From Thermomonas fusca DSM 15424 (GTDB lineage Bacteria > Pseudomonadota > Gammaproteobacteria > Xanthomonadales > Xanthomonadaceae): 64,000 nt of DNA. Location: contig NZ_AUIV01000012.1 of assembly GCF_000423885.1 (NCBI RefSeq), forward strand, positions 7,501 to 71,500, in the 5' to 3' direction. The notes below the pieces were generated by a model that was not told the DNA's origin, did no database searches, and was given only the letters and a program-made list of their open reading frames with translations. The translations under genes were made by a program, and so were the position numbers. This document shows positions 30,977-39,062 of this stretch, in pieces. Within the stretch, counting starts at the first letter, position 1; every line of letters starts with the position of its first letter.

Positions 30977-31837
30977 ATGCCAGAAGCCACTCCCCAGAAC
31001 ACGCGCCTGGTCAGCATCGGCGTGCCTGTTTTCAATGAAGCCACGTACCTGGCAATGACGCTCGATTGCTTGCTGGCGCAGGACTATCCGAATCTCGAAA
31101 TCGTGATCTGTGACAACGCCTCGACCGATGCCACGCCGGAGATCTGCGCCCGCACCGCGGACCGCGACCCGCGCGTACGCGTGCTGCGCGCCGAAGCAAA
31201 CCTGGGCGCAACGGCCAACTTCCAGCGTTGCATCAGCGAGGCCAGTGGCGACTTTTTCATGTGGGCGGGCGGCCACGACCTGTGGTCCCCGAACTACGTC
31301 TCGCAATGCGTGACCGCATTGGACGCGCATCCCACGGCCGTCATTGCCGTGCCTGAATCGAACTGGATCGACGAGAACGGGCAGATCTATGGCTCCAGGG
31401 CCAGTGTGCTGGACACCCGCGACATGGCACCACTTGCGCGACTTCTGACACTGCTCTGGGCCAACATGCACCCCATTTACGGCCTTATCCGTATCGAAAA
31501 ATTGCGCGCATGCGGGCCACTGCCGAACTACCCGGGGGCGGACCTGGTGCTTCTCGCGCGCTTGATTCTGGCAGGGGATTTCGTCCCCGCGCCCATGGCA
31601 CTTTGGTCGCGCCGCCAAGCGCGCGCGCAGGAGAACTACCGTGACCGCCAACGCCGCTACGCAAGCAGCAAGGTCAAGATCCGCGGCGGACGTTTCCCCT
31701 TGCTGAATCTCGTGTACAGGCTCTGGCACGCGGCCTGGTCATCCTCCTTGCCACTGAGCGACAAGCTTGCGTTCACCCTCGCACTTCCGGGCGCGCTTCC
31801 TGCCCGTTATCTGATTGCGCGCAGGCGCGTGATCTGA
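30977..31837 (+). CDS. Glycosyltransferase family 2
   Basis: 286 aa. GT-A fold: SIGVPVFNEATYLAMTLD, then IVICDNASTDATPEIC. The usual DxD position appears as GHDLW (FMWAGGHDLWS), with only one Asp. No membrane helix is clear; a weak hydrophobic stretch occurs near the C-terminus (LAFTLALPGALPARYLI). Probably moves a sugar onto a lipid- or sugar-bound acceptor using the CDP-sugar made upstream. Same strand as the sugar genes. Confidence 0.82.
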   Translation: MPEATPQNTRLVSIGVPVFNEATYLAMTLDCLLAQDYPNLEIVICDNASTDATPEICARTADRDPRVRVLRAEANLGATANFQRCISEASGDFFMWAGGHDLWSPNYVSQCVTALDAHPTAVIAVPESNWIDENGQIYGSRASVLDTRDMAPLARLLTLLWANMHPIYGLIRIEKLRACGPLPNYPGADLVLLARLILAGDFVPAPMALWSRRQARAQENYRDRQRRYASSKVKIRGGRFPLLNLVYRLWHAAWSSSLPLSDKLAFTLALPGALPARYLIARRRVI

Positions 31838-31840
31838 GTC

Positions 31841-32764
31841 GTGGAAATGGTCGCTTGGCTGCGAAAAGTCGCCACATCCTCGTGGCTGCCCCGGCTCCGC
31901 CACGGTTTCATCCCGCTGGCACTGGTCTTTCTCGCCTACTCAGCCTATCGCGCAAAAGATTCCTTGCTGCCGTTATTGACGACAGTTTCGCTTCCACTCC
32001 TGCTGCTGGCATCCCTGCTGTGGGGTCTTGCCCAGTGGATTGGCCCGCTGGCCTCACTCGCAATGGCACGCATCCTCGACCTTCGTCTTGGCTACCGTGA
32101 GCTGGCACTGATTTCCGTGTTGCGCCTGCCTGCCAAATATCTGCCGGGCGGTATCTGGCAAAGCGTGGCGAGATTCGCTGCCTACCAGCGCCTGGCGATC
32201 AAGAACAGCGATTCGATGACCATCCTGATTGTCGAGCATGTGTTCGCGCTGGGTACCAGCATTGCCTTGGGTGCTGCCGTGCTGCTGTTGGCGACTCATG
32301 CCGTCAATACCTCGCGCATCGCGGGAGGCCTTCTGGCCCTGGCAATCATCGGCCTGCTGCTTGCCTCCACATGGCTTCGGTACAAGCAGCACCATGCACG
32401 GCCCGATTTGGCCTGGATCCTGAAGTTGTCGCTTTCAACCTGCCTGTTCTGGATGCTGGCCGCTGCCAGCTTCTGCATGTACTGGATTGCTGTCTTCGGA
32501 AATGACGGCGCAGATCTTCGCTTGGTGGCATCGTCCTACCTGCTGTCTTGGGCAGCCGGGTTCGTCGTCATTTTTTCGCCGCAGGGCTTGGGCGTTTTCG
32601 AATGGGTTGCCGCGCACCTCGTGCCCTCGGCACACTCCATGAGTGTCGTCGTCACCGCAGTGGCTGGCTTTCGCATGATCACCATCATCGGCGACTTGTC
32701 GGCATGGTCTTTGGGTCTGGTCGTCTCACGCTGCCGTCATCGCGCGCCGGAATCCTGTCCCTGA
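31841..32764 (+). CDS. Flippase-like membrane protein (LPG synthase TM / UPF0104 family)
   Basis: 307 aa, GTG start 3 nt after the GT2 stop (an ATG at 31847 is possible). About eight membrane helices. LPAKYLPGGIWQSVARF is the family signature. Relatives include AglD and the MprF flippase part, and small proteins in glycan loci thought to move polyprenyl-linked sugars. Last gene of the collinear run from 22383. Flipping a lipid-linked sugar to the periplasm for the GT-C protein is an inference from position. Confidence 0.72.
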   Translation: MEMVAWLRKVATSSWLPRLRHGFIPLALVFLAYSAYRAKDSLLPLLTTVSLPLLLLASLLWGLAQWIGPLASLAMARILDLRLGYRELALISVLRLPAKYLPGGIWQSVARFAAYQRLAIKNSDSMTILIVEHVFALGTSIALGAAVLLLATHAVNTSRIAGGLLALAIIGLLLASTWLRYKQHHARPDLAWILKLSLSTCLFWMLAAASFCMYWIAVFGNDGADLRLVASSYLLSWAAGFVVIFSPQGLGVFEWVAAHLVPSAHSMSVVVTAVAGFRMITIIGDLSAWSLGLVVSRCRHRAPESCP

Positions 32765-32815
32765 CTCGCGCGGTACGCTCACCGATGACGACCTGATCCG
32801 GCTGTATCGCTTGGG

Positions 32816-32992
32816 TCAACCATCGCGCCGATATTTCAGATTGGTTATCTGCTCCGCCAGCGCCTTGGCGCGATCCTGCGTGAACGGCTTTGCAAACACG
32901 CGCCGGTCAGTGGTCAGCAGATGCTTGCTTTCGCGCCGCACGACGCGCGCAAGAAACCGCAGCCGCTGCAGTTGGGCATCGTCGCCCGTCAT
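32816..32992 (-). pseudogene. Truncated HEPN (HepT-like) gene fused to a GT2 3' end
   Basis: 58 codons, ATG overlapping the MNT stop (ATGA). Residues 1-46 (LQRLRFLARVVRRESKHL; TDRRVFAKPFT) match the start of HepT-type HEPN toxins, which are usually about 130 aa. The catalytic Rx4-6H motif in the missing part is lost. Residues 47-58 (EQITNLKYRRDG) are not HEPN: they match the last 12 residues of the GT2 gene at 33339-34202 (EQITNLTYRRDG), 83% identical over 41 nt, mostly synonymous changes. So this is a hybrid left by recombination. Confidence 0.68.
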
Positions 32993-33288
32993 AACAGAAC
33001 CCCTTGCCGCTGGGCGATGTCGTGGATGGGTTGGCGCATGAGATTGGGCGCCAACAGCAGCACATCCACCTTGCGTCCGTCCATGGCGCGGCTGGCGCGA
33101 GCCGCCAGGCGTGCGATCAGCGGTGCCGGGTGCGCCACCGGGGCATCCAGCTCCAGCAGCAGATCCACGTCGCCGCCGCGGGCTGCATCATCAAGACGGG
33201 AGCCGAACAGACGCAGCCGCGCCGACGGGCCGGCCTCTTCCTCGGCCAGCCGCTTCAACGCCCGGATATGCTCCTGGCTCAGCCGCAT
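32989..33288 (-). CDS. mntA: MNT-type minimal nucleotidyltransferase (antitoxin)
   Basis: 99 aa from ATG 33288, GGAG 7 nt upstream; a GTG at 33300 is less likely. GSRLDDAARGGDVDLLLEL holds the nucleotidyltransferase GS (29-30) and DVD (40-42) intact. The C-terminal GRKVDVLLL and PIHDIAQRQGVLL fit the MNT subgroup that AMPylates and silences HEPN RNases. Its partner is truncated, so the module may be antitoxin-only. Lies between the sugar operon and the polyprenyl-phosphate GT2. Confidence 0.85.
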   Translation of the reverse strand: MRLSQEHIRALKRLAEEEAGPSARLRLFGSRLDDAARGGDVDLLLELDAPVAHPAPLIARLAARASRAMDGRKVDVLLLAPNLMRQPIHDIAQRQGVLL

Positions 33289-33338
33289 CGCACGCTCCAC
33301 GTTGTTTGGGTCAGTCTAGCCCAGCGCACACCGATGGT

Positions 33339-34202
33339 TCAGCCATCGCGCCTGTAGGTCAGGTTGGTGATCTGCTCCGAAATCAGCCCGATCAGGAAAA
33401 TGATCACCGCCGCGCTGAACAGCAATGTGCTCATGTTGGTGAGCCTGCCCTGCGTGGCGAAGGTGTAGCCATACCAGCCCAGCGCCGCCAGGAAAAACGC
33501 CGCCGCGGTCGGCGCGAACAGCTTCAACGGCGAATACAGGCTGGCGATCTTGAAGATGATCAGCAGGAAGCGCAGGCCGTCCTTAAACGGGCGGATATGG
33601 CTGCCGTTGCCCACGCGCTTGGCCACCGGAATGGGGACGTAGGCCACCGGGTAGGCGCTGCGGAAGAACGCCATGGTGCTGGTGGTGGGGTAGCTGAAGC
33701 CGTTCGGCAGCAGGTGCAGGAATTCCTTGAACTTGTCCGCGCGCACCGCGCGGAAGCCGGAGGTCAGGTCCATGATGCGGTGGCCGGTCATCCAGCTGGC
33801 CAGGCGGTTGTAGAAACCGTTGGCCAGGCCGCGATGCAGGTTGGCCTGGCCGCTGCGGTCGCGGGCGCCCACCACCATGTCGTAGCCGTCGGCGAGTTTT
33901 TCCAGCAGGGCGCGGATATGCGCGGCGCCGTGCTGGCCGTCGGCATCCATGAACACCAGCACCTGCCCGCGGGCAGCCCGCGCGCCGCGCTTGATGGCGG
34001 CGCCGTTGCCCATGGAGTACGGCGAGGACAGCACGCTGGCGCCAGCTTCGCGGGCGACGCGCGCGGTGTCGTCGGTGGAGCCGTCGTCGACGACGATGAT
34101 TTCCGCGTCCGGATAGGCCACCCGCAGCGCCGGCAAGGTGCCACGCAGGCCTTCGGCCTCGTTCTTGGCGGGCAGGATGATGCTGAGCGTCGGGTTCCCC
34201 AT
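33339..34202 (-). CDS. DPM1/ArnC-like polyprenyl-phosphate glycosyltransferase
   Basis: 287 aa GT2. SIILPAKNEAEGL, IIVVDDGSTDDT and DxD in VFMDADGQHG. DLTSGFRAVR and KRVGNGSHIRPFKDG follow, as in dolichyl/undecaprenyl-phosphate sugar synthases. Two C-terminal membrane helices (about 225-245 and 256-275). It would charge undecaprenyl phosphate with a sugar from an NDP donor. On the minus strand opposite the sugar operon, so co-regulation is not assured. Its last 12 codons are partly duplicated at 32816-32856. Confidence 0.85.
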   Translation of the reverse strand: MGNPTLSIILPAKNEAEGLRGTLPALRVAYPDAEIIVVDDGSTDDTARVAREAGASVLSSPYSMGNGAAIKRGARAARGQVLVFMDADGQHGAAHIRALLEKLADGYDMVVGARDRSGQANLHRGLANGFYNRLASWMTGHRIMDLTSGFRAVRADKFKEFLHLLPNGFSYPTTSTMAFFRSAYPVAYVPIPVAKRVGNGSHIRPFKDGLRFLLIIFKIASLYSPLKLFAPTAAAFFLAALGWYGYTFATQGRLTNMSTLLFSAAVIIFLIGLISEQITNLTYRRDG

Positions 34203-34261
34203 GACGCTAGATTAGCGCGAACGATTGCGGGATCGGGCCGGGGTGCGGCGGACTGCGGTTC

Positions 34262-35500
34262 TCACTGCCCATACCGGATTCCGTTCTCCCACACCGGGCG
34301 CAGCCGCGCCAGCAGACCGGCGGGAATGCGTGGATCGGCGGCGGCGTGCAGGGTATCGGCCATGGCTGCGGCAATCCTGTCCAACGGTGCCTGCGGATCG
34401 CGCACGCCGCAGACGTCGCGGCCGAAGCGGCGCAGTTCTTCCGGCAGGGGATAGGCCTTGGAGCGCTGTGCTTTCCCCGACCACAGCCGCAGGGCCATGC
34501 TGTGGTCTTCCAGTTCGGGGCCGCCGGGGGAGCGCTGGTAGCGGTAGATGCGCGTGGTGACGACATCGAACATGGGGGCAAGGCGGATGTCGTCGGACAC
34601 GCCGCGATAGAGCACGCCGAAGTTTTTCAGATGGGCATCGCCATTGCCCACCATGATCGAAAACGCCAGTTGTTCGTAGAAGCGCTGCAGGTCGCGACGA
34701 TTGCCGGTGATCATGCCCAGCAGCTCGGCGATGCGCTGGTAGCTGCCGTGGTATTTGCGTTCGGACAACGTATCGCGCACGCGCAACCCCATCAGCGACG
34801 CCACGTCTTCGAAGCCGAGGCGCTGGCCATCGGCGTCGAAATCGAAGCGCTCCACCAGCAGGAGTTGCCCGTCGTCGCTCAGTTCCACCTTGGCCGCGTC
34901 GATGCCGGCACGCGCGGCCGCCGTCATGCACAGATATTCGTTCGCGGTCAGGCCGGGATAGCCTGCGCCGGCGGTTTTCACGATCAGATTGGGGATGGGG
35001 ATGGTGGCGCGGTCGGGCACCATGATCTTGGGCTGCATGCCGGCCACGCCAATACCGGTGGCAAGGTAGGCACGCACCAGTTCGTCGAACACCTGCACCG
35101 TGAACGGCATGCGCAGCAGGGTTTGCCGGGCGATCGGCACACCCGCCGCCGGTGCCGCGCCGCCGGGCACGCGGTAGCCCAGCCGGCCGATGCCGTTGTC
35201 GCCGATCAGCGCAAGCAGGCGCATGGCAGTCATCGCCTGCTTGGGGAATTGCTGGCGCAGGCGGTTGAACAGATCGCCTTCCGGGAGATTCTGATCCATT
35301 ACCGGGAACAGCGCGCCGTCGTGCCAGGTAAGCCGCGCGGGTGGCATCAGCAACCCCACCACAGGCTGGGCCGGATCCGCCTGCAGATATCGGTATTCGA
35401 AGCCGGACTGCTGCAGCGACTGCCCAGAGAGACGGCCTGCCACATTCACTTGCAGCAGCTTGATGCGCTCGTCCATGTCCATGTCACTGTCAGTCGTCAT
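34262..35500 (-). CDS. hipA: HipA-type kinase toxin
   Basis: 412 aa from ATG 35500, overlapping the HipB gene by 11 nt. HipA N-terminal subdomain (PEGDLFNRL), GVAGMQPKIMV with the phosphate-binding QPK (156-158), LVERFDFD, and catalytic NGDAHLKN (286-293) with the FDVVTT metal-binding segment. All kinase motifs are intact. HipA phosphorylates GltX in E. coli and halts growth; the target here is not known. Pairs with the HTH protein upstream. Confidence 0.9.
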   Translation of the reverse strand: MTTDSDMDMDERIKLLQVNVAGRLSGQSLQQSGFEYRYLQADPAQPVVGLLMPPARLTWHDGALFPVMDQNLPEGDLFNRLRQQFPKQAMTAMRLLALIGDNGIGRLGYRVPGGAAPAAGVPIARQTLLRMPFTVQVFDELVRAYLATGIGVAGMQPKIMVPDRATIPIPNLIVKTAGAGYPGLTANEYLCMTAAARAGIDAAKVELSDDGQLLLVERFDFDADGQRLGFEDVASLMGLRVRDTLSERKYHGSYQRIAELLGMITGNRRDLQRFYEQLAFSIMVGNGDAHLKNFGVLYRGVSDDIRLAPMFDVVTTRIYRYQRSPGGPELEDHSMALRLWSGKAQRSKAYPLPEELRRFGRDVCGVRDPQAPLDRIAAAMADTLHAAADPRIPAGLLARLRPVWENGIRYGQ

Positions 35501-35756
35501 CGTCTTCGGCGAAGCGTTGGCGGACTTCTTCCAGCGTGGGCAAACCCAGCGGCTCCAGGCGCAGGGTGTACCCCATGCTGCGCAGCACATCGAGCAACGC
35601 GCCGGTGGTGACATCCCGCCCCGTTTCCAGTCGATGCAGCAGATCCCGGCTGCGTCCGGACTGCGCCGCGACCAGGGTTGCCTTCAAGCCCTGTTCGCAT
35701 CGCGCACCGCGCACGGCCTCTCCCAGATCCAGCAGCGTGCGAATCGGAAGATGCAT
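35490..35756 (-). CDS. hipB: HipB-type XRE antitoxin
   Basis: 88 aa. XRE helix-turn-helix: LGEAVRGARCEQGLKATLVAAQSGRS, then LLHRLETGRDVTTGALLDVLRSMG, as in HipB (the recognition helix is SRDLLHRLE). Acidic C-terminal tail EDDDD. It should repress the operon and hold HipA in check. The gene starts 36 nt downstream of an inverted repeat that may be its operator. AAAGGA lies 11 nt upstream of the ATG. Confidence 0.85.
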   Translation of the reverse strand: MHLPIRTLLDLGEAVRGARCEQGLKATLVAAQSGRSRDLLHRLETGRDVTTGALLDVLRSMGYTLRLEPLGLPTLEEVRQRFAEDDDD

Positions 35757-35791
35757 GACCGAGTCTGTCCTTTAATCGAGCCAATTTACCT

Positions 35792-35809
35792 GATACATCA
35801 AAATGTGTC
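35792..35809. promoter_or_regulatory. Probable HipB operator
   Basis: Inverted repeat GATACAT-CAAA-ATGTGTC, one mismatch, 36 nt before the hipB ATG. Position and symmetry fit autoregulation of toxin-antitoxin genes. Confidence 0.6.
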
Positions 35810-35845
35810 CTTGAAGCAAGACATATTTGGAACGGGTCAGGAACG

Positions 35846-35980
35846 GGATCAGGTTCACTTCCTGAGCCGCCAAGCGGCGGAAGTCCGATACCAACAACGG
35901 ATATGTCCCCCCAGTTCGCGAATATCAGGCCCCCATCGGCCAGTACGGTTTCGGCCGTCTGATGAAAGTGAACCTGACCC
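35846..35980. mobile_element. Small non-autonomous inverted-repeat element (MITE/REP-like)
   Basis: Outer arms GGATCAGGTTCACTT (35846-35860) and AAGTGAACCTGACCC (35966-35980) are inverted, one mismatch. Inside is a GC-rich stem CCGCC-AAGC-GGCGG. It has no gene and a partial extra copy of the arm motif (GGGTCAGG at 35834) outside. The arm sequence is like those around RAYT transposases in xanthomonads (from memory). It lies between hipB and the ATPase gene. Confidence 0.6.
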
Positions 35981-36026
35981 CATTGTCGACAAACTCATAC
36001 ATTTCGGAGATTTGTTCTTTGTATTG

Positions 36027-36032
36027 TATGAT
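36027..36032 (+). promoter_or_regulatory. -10 element of a probable leaderless transcript
   Basis: TATGAT ends 6 nt before the ATPase ATG, so a transcript starting there would begin at or next to the ATG. No Shine-Dalgarno is visible. The 60 nt upstream are AT-rich and hold a palindrome TTGTCGACAA (35983-35992). Confidence 0.55.
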
Positions 36033-36038
36033 CTCAGT

Positions 36039-37217
36039 ATGCTCCCCCGTGCCCTGACCCCAACGCTGCAGCGCCTGGCCCAAGGCTTTCCGGTGGTGGC
36101 CATGACCGGGCCGCGCCAGTCAGGCAAGACTACGCTGGCGCGGCGGCTGTTTGCCGACAAGCCGTACGTCAGCCTGGAAGACCCGCAGGAACGTGCTTTC
36201 GCCAGCGAGGACCCGCGCGGCTTCCTGGCGCGCTTCGCGCACGGGGCGGTGTTCGATGAGGCGCAACGCTGGCCGGATCTGTTCTCGTATCTGCAGGGCA
36301 TGGTGGACGCGGATCGGGTGCCGGGGCGGTTCGTGCTGACCGGATCCCAGCAGTTCGGGCTGCTGTCCGGCGTCACCCAATCGCTGGCTGGCCGGGTGGG
36401 CATGACCCGGCTGCTGCCGCTGTCGCTGGCGGAGTTGCCGGCTGCGCAGGTAGCCACGCGACCGCTGGATGCGGTGCTCCTGCTGGGCATGTATCCCGCG
36501 CTGCATGCACAATCGCTGCGGCCTGCCGACTGGTTTGCCTCGTATGTCGCGACCTACGTGGAGCGCGACGTGCGACAGGTGCTCAACGTGCAGGATCTCT
36601 CCGCGTTCCAGCGTTTCCTGCGCCTGTGCGCCGCCCGCACCGGGCAGCTGCTCAACATCAGCGCGCTGGCGGGCGAAACGGGCATCTCCAACCACACCGC
36701 GCGCGCCTGGCTGTCGGTGCTGGAAGCCAGTGACATCGTGTTCTTGCTGCCGCCCTACCACCGCAACTTCGGCAAGCGGCTGGTGAAGTCGCCCAAGCTG
36801 CATTTCGTCGATACCGGCCTTGCGTGCTGGCTGCTGGGTATCCGCGATGCGGCCACGCTGAGCCTGCACCCGCTCCGCGGCGCGCTGTTTGAAACGCTGG
36901 TGGTGGGCGAATTCCTCAAGGCCCGCCTGAATCAGGGGCTGCCACCGGATCTTTATTTCTGGCGCGACAACAACGGACTGGAAGCAGACCTGCTGTTCGA
37001 AACCAATGGCAGGCTGCAGCCGGTGGAGATCAAGTCCGGCGCCACTGTGACGCCCGATTACATCCGCGCCGGCCAGAAGGCCGCACGCTTTGCCGGCGAG
37101 GAAGCCTTGGCGCCGTGGCTGGTGTACGGCGGCGATGACACTTATGGGCGCAGCGGCGTTCGCGTAATCGGCTGGCGCAGCCTGCCCGCAGCAGCAAGCA
37201 GCGCCGACGCGAGCTGA
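36039..37217 (+). CDS. AAA ATPase with DUF4143 domain
   Basis: 392 aa. Walker A GPRQSGKT at 24-31, Walker B region VFDEAQRWPDL (about 71-81), sensor-like TGSQQFGLLSG. A winged-helix segment at about 210-235 (LNISALAGETGISNHTARAWLSVLEAS) precedes DUF4143, which ends with a nuclease-like core (NNGLEADLLFETNGRLQPVEIKSG). Family members are widespread in accessory DNA; some are linked to toxin-antitoxin or transport, but none has a settled role. Downstream of the inverted-repeat element, just before pilB. Confidence 0.85.
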   Translation: MLPRALTPTLQRLAQGFPVVAMTGPRQSGKTTLARRLFADKPYVSLEDPQERAFASEDPRGFLARFAHGAVFDEAQRWPDLFSYLQGMVDADRVPGRFVLTGSQQFGLLSGVTQSLAGRVGMTRLLPLSLAELPAAQVATRPLDAVLLLGMYPALHAQSLRPADWFASYVATYVERDVRQVLNVQDLSAFQRFLRLCAARTGQLLNISALAGETGISNHTARAWLSVLEASDIVFLLPPYHRNFGKRLVKSPKLHFVDTGLACWLLGIRDAATLSLHPLRGALFETLVVGEFLKARLNQGLPPDLYFWRDNNGLEADLLFETNGRLQPVEIKSGATVTPDYIRAGQKAARFAGEEALAPWLVYGGDDTYGRSGVRVIGWRSLPAAASSADAS

Positions 37218-37323
37218 CGCCGCAATCCATTGCGATTGCGCACAGCGCCGGCCGGCGGCCGCGTTGGGCCTTGTTATGCGTTTACGCTACAGTCACACCG
37301 TTCCCGTGGAGACCGCCTGACCG

Positions 37324-39051
37324 ATGAGCACCGCCCCTACCGCCAATCTGATGGGCATCACCGGGATCGCCCGGCGCCTGGTGCTGGACGGCGCCCTGGA
37401 CGAGGCCATCGCACGCAAGGCGATGGACGGCGCCACCGCCGAGAAGATGCCGATGGCATCCTATCTGGCGGACCGCCGCCTGGCGTCGCCTAGTGCTCTG
37501 GCAGCCGCCAACTCCATCGAGTTCGGCATGCCGCTGGTGGATTCGCTGGCCATCGACCCGACCCAGTCCGCGATCGCCCTGGTCAAGGAAGAGTTGCTGC
37601 GGAAGCACCAGGTGCTGCCGCTGTTCAAGCGCGGCAACCGGCTGTTCATCGGCACTTCCGATCCCACCAACAGCCGGGCGCTGGAGGAGATCAAGTTCCA
37701 CACCAACCTGGCGGTGGAACCGATCCTGGTGGACGCCGACCGGATCAAGCGCAGCCTTGAGCAGTGGCTTGAGGCCGCCGACGCAATGGCCGGCGACCTG
37801 GAGGACAGTGATGGTCTGGACGGCCTGGAAGTCAGCGGCGGCGACGACGACCTGAGCAATGACACCGGCGTGGACGCCAAGGGCGAGGACACCCCGGTCG
37901 TCAAGTTCGTCAACAAAGCGCTGGTTGACGCGATCCGCCGCGGCGCCTCGGACATCCACTTCGAGCCTTACGAGACCGACTACCGGGTGCGTTTCCGCAT
38001 CGACGGCATCCTGAAGACATTCAAGAAGGTGCCGGTGAAGCTGCACGCGCGCATCGCCGCGCGCCTGAAGGTGATGGCGCAGCTGGATATTGCCGAGAAG
38101 CGCATCCCGCAGGACGGCCGCATCAAGCTCAACATCAGCAAGACCAAGCAGATCGACTTCCGCGTCAGCAGCCTGCCCACCCTGTTCGGCGAAAAGATCG
38201 TGCTGCGCATCCTGGACGGCAGCGCCGCCAAGATGGGCATCGAGAAGCTGGGCTACGAGCCGGACCAGCAGAAGCTGTTCCTGGACAGCATCCACAAGCC
38301 CTACGGCATGGTGCTGGTCACCGGCCCCACCGGCTCCGGCAAGACCGTGAGCCTGTACACCGCGCTGGGCATCCTCAACGACGAGACCCGCAACATCAGC
38401 ACGGTGGAAGACCCGGTGGAGATCCGCCTGCCGGGCGTCAACCAGGTGCAGCAAAACGCCAAGCGCGGCATGACCTTCGCCGCGGCACTGCGCAGCTTCC
38501 TGCGCCAGGATCCGGACGTGATCATGGTCGGCGAAATCCGCGACCTGGAAACCGCGGAGATCGCGATCAAGGCCGCGCAGACAGGCCACATGGTGCTGTC
38601 CACCCTGCATACCAACGACGCGCCCCAAACCATCGCCCGCCTGATGAACATGGGCATCGCGCCCTACAACATCACCAGCTCGGTGAACCTGGTCATCGCC
38701 CAGCGCTTGGTGCGCCGCCTGCACAACGACTGCAAGCGCGCGGTGCACCTGCCCGAGCACGCGCTGCTGGCCGAAGGCTTCACCGCCGACGAGATCCACG
38801 CCGGCATCACCGTCTACGAGGCGGGGGGCTGCGATGAGTGCACCGGCGGCTACAAGGGCCGCGCCGGCATTTACCAGGTGATGCCGATGACCGAGGAAAT
38901 CCAGCAGATCGTGCTGGCTGGTGGTAATGTCCAACAGCTGACCGAGGCTTCCCTGCGCAGCGGCGTCCGCGATCTGCGGCGCTCCGCGCTGGACAAGGTG
39001 AAACAGGGGATCACCAGTCTCATCGAGATCAACCGCGTCACCAAGGACTGA
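37324..39051 (+). CDS. pilB: Type IV pilus assembly ATPase PilB
   Basis: 575 aa. N-terminal T2SSE_N (GspE-like) domain to about 150, an acidic linker at 155-190 (LEDSDGLDGLEV), then the ATPase. Walker A GPTGSGKT 334-341; Asp box GASDIHFEPY; Walker B DPDVIMVGEIRD; His box TGHMVLSTLHTNDAP. The zinc-binding segment has CDECTGGYKG. It powers pilus extension from the inner-membrane base. GTGGAG lies near the start. First of a pilBCD-coaE run on the plus strand. Confidence 0.96.
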   Translation: MSTAPTANLMGITGIARRLVLDGALDEAIARKAMDGATAEKMPMASYLADRRLASPSALAAANSIEFGMPLVDSLAIDPTQSAIALVKEELLRKHQVLPLFKRGNRLFIGTSDPTNSRALEEIKFHTNLAVEPILVDADRIKRSLEQWLEAADAMAGDLEDSDGLDGLEVSGGDDDLSNDTGVDAKGEDTPVVKFVNKALVDAIRRGASDIHFEPYETDYRVRFRIDGILKTFKKVPVKLHARIAARLKVMAQLDIAEKRIPQDGRIKLNISKTKQIDFRVSSLPTLFGEKIVLRILDGSAAKMGIEKLGYEPDQQKLFLDSIHKPYGMVLVTGPTGSGKTVSLYTALGILNDETRNISTVEDPVEIRLPGVNQVQQNAKRGMTFAAALRSFLRQDPDVIMVGEIRDLETAEIAIKAAQTGHMVLSTLHTNDAPQTIARLMNMGIAPYNITSSVNLVIAQRLVRRLHNDCKRAVHLPEHALLAEGFTADEIHAGITVYEAGGCDECTGGYKGRAGIYQVMPMTEEIQQIVLAGGNVQQLTEASLRSGVRDLRRSALDKVKQGITSLIEINRVTKD

Positions 39052-39062
39052 AGGGGAGCTCC

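Noticed and set aside
32811..33041. Short plus-strand ORFs over the MNT/HEPN region
   Set aside because: Antisense to the MNT and HEPN reading frames, which carry recognisable motifs.
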